From: JAEZBP01 sp963832725
GTDB taxonomy: Bacteria; Myxococcota_A; Polyangia; Polyangiales; Sandaracinaceae
Reading direction: 5' to 3'
Length of the DNA stretch: 64,000 nucleotides
Assembly: GCA_963832725.1 (NCBI GenBank)
Contig: CAWHVG010000002.1
Span: forward strand, 1,054,001 to 1,118,000
Shown here one piece after another: positions 1 through 8,921 of this stretch; position 1 is the first letter of the stretch; the number at the start of each line of letters is the position of its first letter. Both the position numbers and the translations under genes were made by a program. Under the pieces are notes generated by a model, which worked only from the letters and a program-made list of their open reading frames with translations, ran no database searches and was not told the DNA's origin.

Positions 1-355
1 AGGGATCGTGACCGAGGTAGTAGCGCAGCGGGATCAGGGCCTGGGCCAGCAGGATCAGCGACGCCGCCAGCACGATCCAGCGGAGCACCCGCGGTCGATC
101 GCCGCCGCCCTCCACGACGTCGTCGGGCGACCGGTCGACCTTCACCTCGCGCGCGTCGTCGATGGCGCTCCAGACCCCGGCGGCGACGAGACCGGCCACG
201 CCAGCCACCAGCGGCAGCCAGCCGGCGCCGCTCTCGCTCTCGCTGATCACGTCCTTGGCCACCAGGCCCAGTCCGAGCGCGGCCAGCCCGGCGCTGCCCG
301 CGGCGAGCGCGAAGCGGGGTCCGCGCTCTCGTTTCGTCGGCTCGTCAGCGCTCAT
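1..355 (-). CDS. Partial membrane protein, 3' end outside the window
   Basis: The reading frame opens at an ATG at 355 and runs off the left edge, giving about 118 residues. Two hydrophobic segments are visible, around residues 15-30 (Ala/Leu/Gly-rich) and 95-110, separated by a charged stretch. The visible part ends in LIPLRYYLGHDP. A Leu-Arg-Tyr-Tyr-Leu-Gly motif of this kind resembles the start of HTTM/vitamin K-carboxylase-like membrane proteins, but too little is visible to assign the family. It reads leftward like the genes to its right. Overlapping plus-strand frames have arginine-rich shadow composition and were not called. Confidence 0.55.
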   Translation of the reverse strand, partial: MSADEPTKRERGPRFALAAGSAGLAALGLGLVAKDVISESESGAGWLPLVAGVAGLVAAGVWSAIDDAREVKVDRSPDDVVEGGGDRPRVLRWIVLAASLILLAQALIPLRYYLGHDP

Positions 356-539
356 GTGGAGAAATCCTGCTCGAGGATGCCGCAGTATCGACCCAGAGCG
401 CGCGCGGCTCAACGTTCCGGCCGTCACCGTGGCGCATCGCCTCGCGGACGGTGGCGTCGGGTCGTGCGGCTGGGGAGGTGCTCCGCGGTCGACGCGCGCA
501 CGTCGGTCGCGACGCGGGCCGGAGCGGAGCAGGACGCGC

Positions 540-1482
540 TCAGTCTTCGCTCGCCAGCGCGCGGCGGGTGGCCTCGAAGTCGTCCGGCGGGGATGCCTCG
601 AAGCGCACGCGACGACCGCTGCGCGGGTGATCGAACGCGAGCTCCATCGCGTGCAGCATGGGGCGCGGCGCCTCGATGCGCGGTCCCTCGAAGTCGCGGA
701 TGTAGACCGGCTCACCGACCAGAGGATGCCCTGCCTCGCTCAAGTGGATGCGGATTCTGATGTTGGCGTCCGGTCTCGAGGCGACACTCGAGGAGCGACG
801 CGCCGCGCAGCCGCTCGCGCAGCCGCACGTGGGTCACGGCGCGCTTGGCGTCTTTGGGCGGCGGGCCCCGGTGCGCCGGCATGGTGCCCCAGGAGCCGCG
901 CAGGCCGTCTCCTCGGTTCTGGACCAGGAAGGTCTCGAAGCACGCGTCGCGGGCCTCGCCGTGCGCGATGGCGAGATAGCGGCGAGTGACGCTGTGCACC
1001 CGGAGCTGTTCTTGGAGCGCGCGCTTGGCTTTCATGTTGCGCGCGAACACCAAGACGCCGGTCGTGTCCTTGTCGAGGCGCTGCACGACGCCGACCATGG
1101 GATCGCGCCGCTGCCAATCCATGCGCCGCAGCGCCGCGCGCACCCGGTCGGAGAGTGTGTCCCGGTCGCTCGCGTCGTAGGGGAGGGTGAGCACACCGGC
1201 AGGCTTGTCGACGACGACCACGTCCACGTCGACGTGCAGGATCGACTCGCGCGGGAACACGCCCTTCTTGCGCTTGGGCGCAGTGGGATCGACCTCCACC
1301 TGCGCGCCGAGCGCGACGCGTGCCGCGCCGTCGGTGATGGGCGTACCGTCCACGCGCACCCGCCCGCTCGCGCAGAGCGCTCTCGCCTTGCTCCAAGGAA
1401 TGTCGAAGAGCTCGCGCACGACCGCGGCCACCGTCGCGCCGGCCTGCGCTTCGCCCACCACCGTTTCGCGTCGCTCTTCCAT
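540..1482 (-). CDS. RluA-family RNA pseudouridine synthase (one-base frame break)
   Basis: This is a pseudouridine synthase acting on a structured RNA. An S4-like N-terminal region (about residues 10-75) precedes the catalytic domain, whose signature VQRLDKDTTGVLVFARN contains the catalytic Asp. The frame breaks at 753-757, where the sense strand reads CAGAATCCGC. Reading GATC instead of GAATC restores the conserved HQIRIHLSEAGHPLVG motif and one 313-residue protein. The length is normal for the family with that base removed. The substrate (23S rRNA or tRNA) cannot be told from the sequence. The break is probably a sequence error because nine other genes show the same signature. It lies 9 bp downstream of fhs on the same strand. 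Confidence 0.85.
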
Positions 1483-1491
1483 CGCGAAGGC

Positions 1492-3135
1492 TCAGTGCGA
1501 GCGCATCAGCCCGTGGATGGTTCCGTCCGCGTCGACACCGACGTCGAGCGCCGCCGGGCGCCGCGGCAGGCCGGGCATGGTCATCACGTCGCCCATCAAC
1601 ACCACCACGAACCCGGCGCCGGCGCTCAGCCGCACTTCGCGCACCGTGGCCCGGAAGCCGCGCGGCCGGCCGAGCTGCTTCGCGTCGTCCGAGAGCGAGC
1701 GATAGGTCTTGGCCACGCACACGGGCAACCCGCCGTAGCCCGCCTTCTCGAGCAGCTCGAGCTCCTTCGATGCGGCGCGCGTGAAGTCCACTCCATCGGC
1801 GCCGTAGACGCAGCGCGCCAGCGTGTCGACTTTGTCGGCCAGCGGCGCGTCGAGCGCGTAGAGGAAGTGTGGGCGCGGCGCGTCGTCGTCGAGGGCGGAG
1901 AGCACCGCCGTGGCCAGCTCCTCGGCGCCCTCACCGCCGCGCGCGAACGCCGCGCAGCGGGCGACCTTCAATCCGCGCTCGGCGCACCAGGACGCCGCGC
2001 GCGCGAGCTCTTCCTCCGTGTCGCTGGCGTGCTCGTTGAGCGCGACAATCGGGGTGAAGCCGAAGCGGTTTGCCGCCTCGACGTGGGCGGCGAGGTTGGA
2101 CTCCAGGCCGGCGATGAGGGCGTCGGGCCCGGGCGCGTCGACGTCGGAGAGCGGCGCCCCGCCGTGCATCTTGAGCGCGCGAAGCGTGGCGACCAGGACC
2201 AGCGCGTGCGGCCAGACGCCTGCCGCGCGGCACTTGATGTCGAGGAGCTTCTCGCCGCCGAGATCGAAGCCGAAGCCGGCCTCGGTGATGGCAATCTCCG
2301 CGTGCGCGAGGCCGAGTCGCGTCGCCAGCACGCTGGAGCAGCCGTGTGCGATGTTGGCGAAGGGGCCGCCGTGCACCAACGCGGGGCCGCCCTCGGCGGT
2401 CTGGGCGAGGTTGGGCCAGAGTGCCTCGGCGAGCAACGCCGTCATGGCACCGGCGGCGCCGAGATCGTCGGCGGTGACGAAGCCCCCGTCGTCGCGACGA
2501 CCGACGACGATCCGACCGAGGCGCGCGCGCAGATCGTCGAGCGAGCTGGCCAGGCAGAGCACGGCCATGATCTCGCTGGCCGCCGTGATGTCGAAGCGGG
2601 TCTGACGCGGCACGCCGGAGCCGAGGCCGATCACGATGTCGCGGAGCGCGCGGTCGTTGACGTCGAGCACGCGCGGCCAGTCGACCGTGCGGGGCTCGAG
2701 CCCGCTGGCGCCGCCGAAGTAGAGATCGTTGTCGATCATGGCGGCGAGGAGATTGTGGGCCGCGGTGACGGCGTGCAGATCGCCGGTGAAGTGGAGGTTG
2801 ATGCGCTGCTCGGGCTGCACGGTGGCGCGGCCACCACCGGTGCCTCCGCCCTTGATGCCGAAGACGGGGCCGAGGGACGGCTCGCGGAGGCATGCGACGG
2901 TGCGGCGTCCGAGGCGGGAGAGGCCCATGGCGAGGCCGACGGAGACGGTGGTCTTCCCTTCGCCGGCGGGGGTGGGGGTGATGGCGCTGACGAGGACGAG
3001 CTTGCCGCGGGCGGGGCCGATGGCGGCGGGGTCGATCTTGGCGGCGTCACGGCCCCGCGGGGAGAGGTGCTCGGGGGCGACGCCGAGGTCGGCGGCGACG
3101 GTCTCGATGGGCTGCAGGCCGGGGTGCTTGGGCAT
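1492..3135 (-). CDS. fhs: Formate-tetrahydrofolate ligase
   Basis: This cytosolic one-carbon enzyme ligates formate to tetrahydrofolate using ATP, giving 10-formyl-THF. The P-loop TPAGEGKTT lies near residue 55, followed by a GPVFGIKGGGTGGG block and the INLHFTGD and NLLAAMIDNDL stretches typical of the family. The length of about 547 residues is full. I chose the inner ATG at 3135 because the protein then begins MPKHPGLQPIE, matching the usual family N-terminus. An ATG seven codons upstream (3156) is an alternative, and neither has a clear Shine-Dalgarno sequence. The pseudouridine synthase gene follows after 9 bp, so the two are probably co-transcribed. Confidence 0.96.
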   Translation of the reverse strand: MPKHPGLQPIETVAADLGVAPEHLSPRGRDAAKIDPAAIGPARGKLVLVSAITPTPAGEGKTTVSVGLAMGLSRLGRRTVACLREPSLGPVFGIKGGGTGGGRATVQPEQRINLHFTGDLHAVTAAHNLLAAMIDNDLYFGGASGLEPRTVDWPRVLDVNDRALRDIVIGLGSGVPRQTRFDITAASEIMAVLCLASSLDDLRARLGRIVVGRRDDGGFVTADDLGAAGAMTALLAEALWPNLAQTAEGGPALVHGGPFANIAHGCSSVLATRLGLAHAEIAITEAGFGFDLGGEKLLDIKCRAAGVWPHALVLVATLRALKMHGGAPLSDVDAPGPDALIAGLESNLAAHVEAANRFGFTPIVALNEHASDTEEELARAASWCAERGLKVARCAAFARGGEGAEELATAVLSALDDDAPRPHFLYALDAPLADKVDTLARCVYGADGVDFTRAASKELELLEKAGYGGLPVCVAKTYRSLSDDAKQLGRPRGFRATVREVRLSAGAGFVVVLMGDVMTMPGLPRRPAALDVGVDADGTIHGLMRSH

Positions 3136-3156
3136 CGGGGGCGGATCGTAGTGCAA

Positions 3157-3443
3157 GGTGGCGTCGGCGCAGGTGCAATCGCTGTCGGGGTGTTCCGGCC
3201 GGGCTTCCGCTGGGCTCGGGGTGCGCTCCTTACTGCGCTCGGGCTGCGCTTGCGCTCTGGGGTGCGCTCGGGCGGAGCCCTTCGAAGGAGGGGATGAGCC
3301 CGCGCGACCCGCCGGACAATCATCCGCGGCAGCACTCCGAGCCCATCCCCGAGCAGCCCGAGCCCAGCCCGAACGCTCCGAGCACCCAGAGCGCAGCGCG
3401 AGCGCCCCCCGAGGAGACGGCTAGAGCGACTGGACCAGCCGCT
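3157..3443. other. Intergenic spacer with imperfect inverted repeat
   Basis: No convincing gene is present. The segment near 3235-3275 (tgcgctcgggctgcgcttgc and onward) is an imperfect reverse complement of the segment near 3374-3405, so a long hairpin between the end of the lipoprotein operon and fhs is possible. A proline-rich frame opening at 3294 has AAGGAGG only 2-3 bases upstream and runs antisense into the neighbouring gene, so it was not called. Confidence 0.3.
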
Positions 3444-5296
3444 TCAGAGGGAAGGCGCGGGCCCGCCCGCGACACCGACACGGGAGCGCCCCCCGTCGAG
3501 CCCCGAGTAGAACAGTTGCACCGACGACCCCGAGAAGACCACCGCCGGGTCCCGCACCCCGAGCGCGTCGAACCCGTCCGCGCCCGCCTCGAGCACCAGC
3601 GCGCCACCGGCCGGCTCGTGCCAGACCAGCCCGTTCGGCGACGCCAGCTCTCCGATGCTCCATTTGAGCCCGCGCCGACCCGCGAAGAAGAGCCGCGTCA
3701 CCTGGCCGGTCACCATCACCGTCGGCGAAGCCACCTCGTCGCGGTCGAACGCGTAGAGATCGTCCGACGCCGCTCGCACCTCTGAAATCCGCGCCGGCGC
3801 GGCGCCGTCCAGCCCGTAGAGGGTCAACGCGTCGCAATCCGCGGTCCGTTCGCGCACCACCACGTAACGCACGCCGTCCTGCACGAAGGGCGCCGGATCC
3901 TCGAAGCTCGTCATGCCCGGACCGAGCACCGTCTCGACGTCGGACCACGCGAAAGTCCCGTCCGCGCCCGCTCGGACTCGCGCCACCGTTCCCGTGCCGC
4001 CGGCCATCCCCGTGAGCCACAGCTCGAGCCCGCCGTCCCACACCAGCTTCGGGTCGCGCAGCCCGTCCGACGCCCACGCTTCACCGCCGGCCTCCAGCGC
4101 CGGCGCGTCCAGCGACGTGGTGAGCGCCCATCCGTCGCCCGACGGCTGCGCGAGGTAGATCGCTCCGCCGATCTCCACCGCCATCCGCTCGACGGCGGTT
4201 CCGGACGTGTCCGTCCACTGGAGCACGCTCGGCGAGCGCACGTCGACGTCGTTCCAGCGCGGAATCCGTCGCGTCCGGCGGCGGCAGCACCATGCCACCG
4301 CGGTCGAGCGCCGTCGGGATGTCGCAACCCTCGCGCCCGATCGAGAGCGCGCTCGACCGGACCGGCTGCGGTTGGTCCGTGCTCGGGTTGAACGTGCGGC
4401 CGAAGAGGATCGGGCGCAGCGGGCGACCCACGGAGAACGGCGCCGAGCCGACCCGGACATCGTCCCGCGCCAGCTCCACGCCGGTCGGCCGGACCGTCAG
4501 CGCGTAGTCGTGGAACGCGTCGTCGTCGAGCGTCCACCGCTGCACAATCTCGCCGGCAATCCAGAGCGAGAGCTCGCCCCGGCTGCCGTTCACCATGAAC
4601 GCGACCACCGGCGTGACGCGGCTCAGCGAGGACGCGCTCTCGGCGTCCACCCAGCCGACCGCCAGGGCGTCGGCGTCGCCGTCGTGCCCCATGCTCGAGC
4701 CGGCGATGCGCGCTTCGACCTTCACCGCGACGGCGCGCAGGTCGAACGCGTCGTGCCCCAGCAGGCCGGCGTCTTCGCCCTGTCCGCCGGGGACCAGCGT
4801 CGCGGCCTCCATCCCCCGCGTCGCGACCGAGGGGCCGGGCGCGCCGAAGGGTTCGGCCCAGGCGAGCGTGGACGCGCACTCGGCCGAGGGGCCGTCGCAG
4901 GCGGTGATGGAGCGCGCCTCGAGCGCGCCGGGCGAGCAGCAGAATCGCGTCGCCGCCGCCGACACAGCATGCGGCGACGTTGGCGCGGCAGCTTTCGTCC
5001 TGGCAGTCGCTCTGGCCGTTGCCGTCATCGTCGACGCCGTTGGTGCAGCTCTCGATGCCGGCGGCTGCGCCGGCTCGGTCGTACTCGCCGCTCGCTCCGG
5101 CTCCGGCGTCCAGGCTCGGCGGTGGGCCGGCGTCCGTGCTCGCCATCGTCCCCGCGTCCCGGAACGGTACGCTCGGCGTGCCCGCGTCCCCGCTCGCAGC
5201 CGCGTCGCCGCTCGTGGTCCCACCTCGCATGTCGCCGACGGATCCGCACGCCGGCAACAGGGCGAAGACGAGCCAGAGCCAGCGCCGTCTCACCAT
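3444..5296 (-). CDS. Secreted lipoprotein with calcium-loop-like motif and propeller-like domain, paralog 4 (two frame breaks)
   Basis: This is the last gene of the kinase-lipoprotein operon. The N-terminus VRRRWLWLVFALLPACGS is a lipoprotein signal with lipobox LLPAC, followed by an Asp/Ser/Gly linker and the Cys/Asp loop SCTNGVDDDGNGQSDCQDESC. A LamG-like sandwich and a C-terminal repeat region follow, with motifs such as FFAGRRGLKWSIG and GFDALGVRDPA that recall GH43-type five-bladed propellers. Two frame breaks lie at 4262-4266 and 4942-4946. Both are GAATC on the plus strand, and reading GATC at each restores one 616-residue frame, including DAICC, which aligns with DAMCC of the neighbouring paralog. 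The start ATG at 5296 overlaps the upstream stop by 7 bases. The function is unknown; a surface or periplasmic binding role is an inference. Confidence 0.8.
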
Positions 5297-7143
5297 CGCG
5301 TCCCTCCCCGCGCCAGGCCGATGCGGTGATAGACGCCGTCGGAGCCTTCGTAGACGAGATCGAGCGCGCCGGCCTGTCGGAGCACGCTCGGCGCCGAGAC
5401 GGAGAGCGCGTCGAAGCCGGCCGCGCTCGGGGAGAGCACGGGGTGCGCCGGCGGATCGGAGAACACGTGCCCGTCGCCCGATGCGACGAGGCCGATGCTC
5501 CAGCGCGCGCCGCGACGTCCGGCGTAGTAGAGGCGCAGGAGCCCCGCTCCGTCCACGTGGAGCACCGGCCCACCGACCTCGTCCGCGTCGAACGCGAAGA
5601 GGTCGCCCCGCGGCGTGACTACCGTCGACGCCTCCAGCGTGCCGCCGTGCCAGGAGAGGGCGCCCTCGAGCTCGTCGAGGAGCACGATCCGAGGCTGATC
5701 GTCCACCCGTGTGACCGCCGCAATCAGTGTGGCGCCGCCGAAGAGGGTCACCGACGGCGCCCAGATCGAGCCTGCGTCGGAGGGCGCGCTCAGATCGACC
5801 GGATCGGCGAAGCGATCCTCGAAGCCCGTCACGCCGTCGGCGCGCGCGATGCGGCGCTCCCCTCCGGCCTCGTGGGTCAGATAGAGGACCCAGCGATCGC
5901 CGCCCTCGACCAGCTCGGGGTCTCGGTACGCTTCGCCGGCCGGCGCCATGAGCGCCGGCGTGTTCGGGGCGCCGGCGAAGGCCCAGCCACCCGAGCCGTC
6001 CGGGCGGGCGAGGTAGATGTCGCCGTCCGCTTCGAATGCGATGCGCGCCTCGCCGGCGTGCGCGGCGGCCGAGGGCGCGTGGACGTCGAGCGTGCTCCCC
6101 TCGGGAGGTAGGATCGATGTGCCGTCCCGGCCGAGGGCGGAGGGCACCTCGCACGAGCTCACGGAGGTGACGATGTCGGTGGCGCGGGCGGGCGGAGGCG
6201 CGCCGGCCGGGCGGTTGCGGGTTCGGCCCCAGAGCAGCGCGCGGCGGTCGGGCCGCGCCGCCCAGGTCGCGTGGGCTGCCTCGGTCCCATCGATGGCCAG
6301 CGTCACGCTTCCGTCGGGGGCCGCGGTCAGGGCGTAGAGGTGCGCTTCGGAGTCCGGCAGCGCCAGCGTCCGCACGATGGATCCCGCCACCAGCAGCGCC
6401 ACGTCGCCGCGGGCAGGGCGGACGAAGACGGCCACGTCGGCGTGGACGGAGACCGAGGAGCCCGAGACCGGATCGCCGATCCCGACGCCGATCCCGTCCA
6501 GGCAGTCGGTGCAGGCGCCGACCGACGCGGCGATGGTGGCCGACACCGTCACCCGGTCGCGGTCGGCGTGCAGCGGCGTTCCCAGCACCAGCCCGGCGTC
6601 CGAGCCCTCGCCGCCGTTCGGCACGAACGCGCCGCCTTCCAGGATCGGCAGCGGCGACCCGAAGGCGCTCAGCCCCGCGCCACAGGTCGTCGGGTCGGTG
6701 CCGTCGCAGCCGCCGAAGTCGACGTGCTCGGGCTCGCTCGGGTCCGCGCAGCATTCCGGACGCGCCGCGCCGAGGCAGCAGTAGGGGGCGCCGCTGCAGG
6801 TCGTGTCACGGCAGTCGACGGATCCGTTGCCGTCGTCGTCCAGCCCGTCGAAGCAAGCCGAGGGGCCGAACTCGTCCTCACCGAGCCCGGGCGTGGGCGC
6901 CGACGCGTCGAACGAGCTACCGCCGTCGGTTCTCGGGACGTGATCGGAGGGACCGGCGTCCGTGCTGCCATGAAAGCCGGCGCCGGCGTCGGCCCCCGCG
7001 CAGGCGGGGCAGCGGCTCGTCATCGCGGCGGGAGTGGTGCAGCCGAAGAGCACGAGGGCCGCCACGGCGATCGGGCAGATGCGCCCGATCACGACTGCTG
7101 GATCCCACTTTGGCACAGCGAACGTCACCCCAGCGGCGATCAT
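5290..7143 (-). CDS. Secreted lipoprotein with calcium-loop-like motif and propeller-like domain, paralog 3
   Basis: This intact 617-residue paralog has a lipobox-like VAALVLFGC, an Asp/Gly/Ser stalk and the loop CFDGLDDDGNGSVDCRDTTC. A sandwich-like middle is followed by propeller-type motifs (YYAGRRGARWSIGLVASGDG, GFDALSVSAPSV). The ATG at 7143 overlaps the upstream stop as ATGA, which favours this start. A GTG 17 codons downstream would give a more compact signal peptide and is an alternative. It shares its layout with the genes at 3444, 7140 and 8918, so the four form a tandem duplicate array. No catalytic residues are recognised. Confidence 0.85.
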   Translation of the reverse strand: MIAAGVTFAVPKWDPAVVIGRICPIAVAALVLFGCTTPAAMTSRCPACAGADAGAGFHGSTDAGPSDHVPRTDGGSSFDASAPTPGLGEDEFGPSACFDGLDDDGNGSVDCRDTTCSGAPYCCLGAARPECCADPSEPEHVDFGGCDGTDPTTCGAGLSAFGSPLPILEGGAFVPNGGEGSDAGLVLGTPLHADRDRVTVSATIAASVGACTDCLDGIGVGIGDPVSGSSVSVHADVAVFVRPARGDVALLVAGSIVRTLALPDSEAHLYALTAAPDGSVTLAIDGTEAAHATWAARPDRRALLWGRTRNRPAGAPPPARATDIVTSVSSCEVPSALGRDGTSILPPEGSTLDVHAPSAAAHAGEARIAFEADGDIYLARPDGSGGWAFAGAPNTPALMAPAGEAYRDPELVEGGDRWVLYLTHEAGGERRIARADGVTGFEDRFADPVDLSAPSDAGSIWAPSVTLFGGATLIAAVTRVDDQPRIVLLDELEGALSWHGGTLEASTVVTPRGDLFAFDADEVGGPVLHVDGAGLLRLYYAGRRGARWSIGLVASGDGHVFSDPPAHPVLSPSAAGFDALSVSAPSVLRQAGALDLVYEGSDGVYHRIGLARGGTRW

Positions 7144-8921
7144 TCACCCACTGTGCCAATCGGTCCAGCAAAGCCGATCTTCCACGCGCTGCCGTCGGTG
7201 CCGGCGTAGTAGAGCGTGACGGCGCCGCCTTGGAGCACGGGCGCCGGGTCGGTCAGGCCGAGGGCGTCGAAGCCGGTGCCCGGCTCGAGCACCGGGCCGA
7301 GCGGCAGGTAGTTGGTGTCGTCCGAGGAGACGAGGAGCCCGATGCTCCACTGCGTGCCGCGCCGGCCCGCGTAGTAGAGGCGTTGGATCCGGTGGCCGTT
7401 TCGGTCGGTCGCGACGACGAGCCCGGGCGCGCCGACCTCGTCGCGGTCGAAGGCGTAGAGGTCGTTCGTCTGCGGGACGCGGAGGGTGTCGGCGTCGCTC
7501 GAGCCGCCGGGCAGCTGCCAGTCGACCCCGTCCATGCTGACCCAGCGCACCAGCCGCGTGTCCTCTGTGGTGCGCACGCGGGCGACGAGGATCCATTGGT
7601 CGTCGTGCACGACCGTCGGGGCGTCGATGCCGGTGAACATGAAATCGCTCGGGTCGAGCTGCTGCGCCGGCTCGATGAAGACCGGGTCGGTCGCGAGCGG
7701 GCTCTGGGTGTGCCACACGCTGGTGGCGCCGCTGCCGTCCTCGCCGACGAACCAGAGGTGCAGCGTCCCGCCGTCGACAACCAGCCAGGGATCGCGCGCC
7801 GCCGTGAGGCCCGCCGGGAGGTCGAACGCCGGCGGGCCGGGATCGTTCACCGCGTTGCGGAACTCGCCGGCCATGGTCCGCTCCGCCAGCCGGATCGCGC
7901 CGTCGTACCCGAACGCCATCAGCCAGCGGGCCGCCCCGGCGTCGTCCCAGGTGACCACGCTCGGCCGGCGCACCTCGCGCGGGCTCCAGGTCGCGCCGCT
8001 CCAGGGCACCACGGGCGTGGCGCGCCGCGCGATCGCCGAGGGCACGTCGCAGGAGGCCTGCTCCACCGTGGCGTCGGCGACGGATACGGCCGCCACCCCG
8101 GCGGTCCGGTTGTCGGTGCGCCCGAAGACCGCGGCGCGGACCGAGGGCGGGAGCGCCACTCCGTCGATCGAGGTGATCATCTGCTCGCCCACCATCGCGA
8201 CGCCGTGGCCGTTCACGTCGAGCTCGATGGAGTAGGTGGCCGTGCCCGTCGAAAGCGCTGCCCGCGCCACCGGCTCGCCGGCCACCAGCACGGTCACCTC
8301 GTCGCGCGAGCCGGTCGCCATGATCCCGAAGCGCACCCGGGCGCGCTCCCCGGGTCCCGGCACGGCGTCCAGCAGCCCGATCCCGGCCCCGTCCACGCAG
8401 TCGGTGCAGCGCGTCGCCGGCGTGACGATGGTCGCGCTCAGCGTGAGGTTGCCCGCGCGCGGATCGATCGCGTCGCCGAGGACGACGCCGCCTTCGGTCG
8501 CGCCGCCTTGCGGCACGAGGCCCGCCGTCTCGATGGTCGGCGTCACCTGACCGAAGAGCTGCGTCGAAGACCCGAGGCAGCCGGTGGAGGGCGCCGCGCC
8601 GTCGCACCCGACCAGGGCCAGGCTGCCGAGCGTCGTCGGCCCGTCGCAGCACATCGCGTCCGCGCTGCCCACGCAGCAGACCTGGTTGGAGGCGCAGACC
8701 GGGTCGGCGCAGTCGATGAGCCCGTTGCCGTCGTCGTCAATCCCGTCGAAGCACTGCTCCGGCGAGGAGAAAGCGCCGCCGTCGCCGAAGTTCGAGGCCC
8801 CTCCCCCGTCGGGCAGGATGGTCGCGCCGGCGTCCCCCGCGCCGGGGCTGAGGCCGGAGGAGCCGTCGCACCCCGCGAGCGCGAGCAACGCGACCATCGT
8901 GCCGATGCGTGCCGTCCTCAT
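7140..8921 (-). CDS. Secreted lipoprotein with calcium-loop-like motif and propeller-like domain, paralog 2
   Basis: This intact 593-residue lipoprotein starts at the ATG at 8921, which overlaps the upstream stop as ATGA. The signal MRTARIGTMVALLALAGC ends in lipobox LALAGC. The loop CFDGIDDDGNGLIDCADPVC, resembling the Asp-rich repeats of MopE-type proteins, follows a Gly/Asp linker, and a cysteine pair CCVGSADAMCC comes next. The C-terminal half has repeated blade-like segments ending in YYAGTDGSAWKIGFAGP. It is the best preserved member of the array and serves as the reference for repairing the frame-broken copies. Ligand and function are unknown. Confidence 0.87.
   Translation of the reverse strand: MRTARIGTMVALLALAGCDGSSGLSPGAGDAGATILPDGGGASNFGDGGAFSSPEQCFDGIDDDGNGLIDCADPVCASNQVCCVGSADAMCCDGPTTLGSLALVGCDGAAPSTGCLGSSTQLFGQVTPTIETAGLVPQGGATEGGVVLGDAIDPRAGNLTLSATIVTPATRCTDCVDGAGIGLLDAVPGPGERARVRFGIMATGSRDEVTVLVAGEPVARAALSTGTATYSIELDVNGHGVAMVGEQMITSIDGVALPPSVRAAVFGRTDNRTAGVAAVSVADATVEQASCDVPSAIARRATPVVPWSGATWSPREVRRPSVVTWDDAGAARWLMAFGYDGAIRLAERTMAGEFRNAVNDPGPPAFDLPAGLTAARDPWLVVDGGTLHLWFVGEDGSGATSVWHTQSPLATDPVFIEPAQQLDPSDFMFTGIDAPTVVHDDQWILVARVRTTEDTRLVRWVSMDGVDWQLPGGSSDADTLRVPQTNDLYAFDRDEVGAPGLVVATDRNGHRIQRLYYAGRRGTQWSIGLLVSSDDTNYLPLGPVLEPGTGFDALGLTDPAPVLQGGAVTLYYAGTDGSAWKIGFAGPIGTVGE

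Noticed and set aside
748..3297. Very long plus-strand open frame opposite fhs and the pseudouridine synthase gene
   Set aside because: Its composition (Arg, Ala, Gly, Val, Glu, His) is that of a shadow frame in GC-rich DNA, and the opposite strand has clear family motifs.
3294..3423. Proline-rich small frame with AAGGAGG before its ATG
   Set aside because: The spacing of 2-3 bases is too short and the frame runs on antisense into a real gene without a stop.
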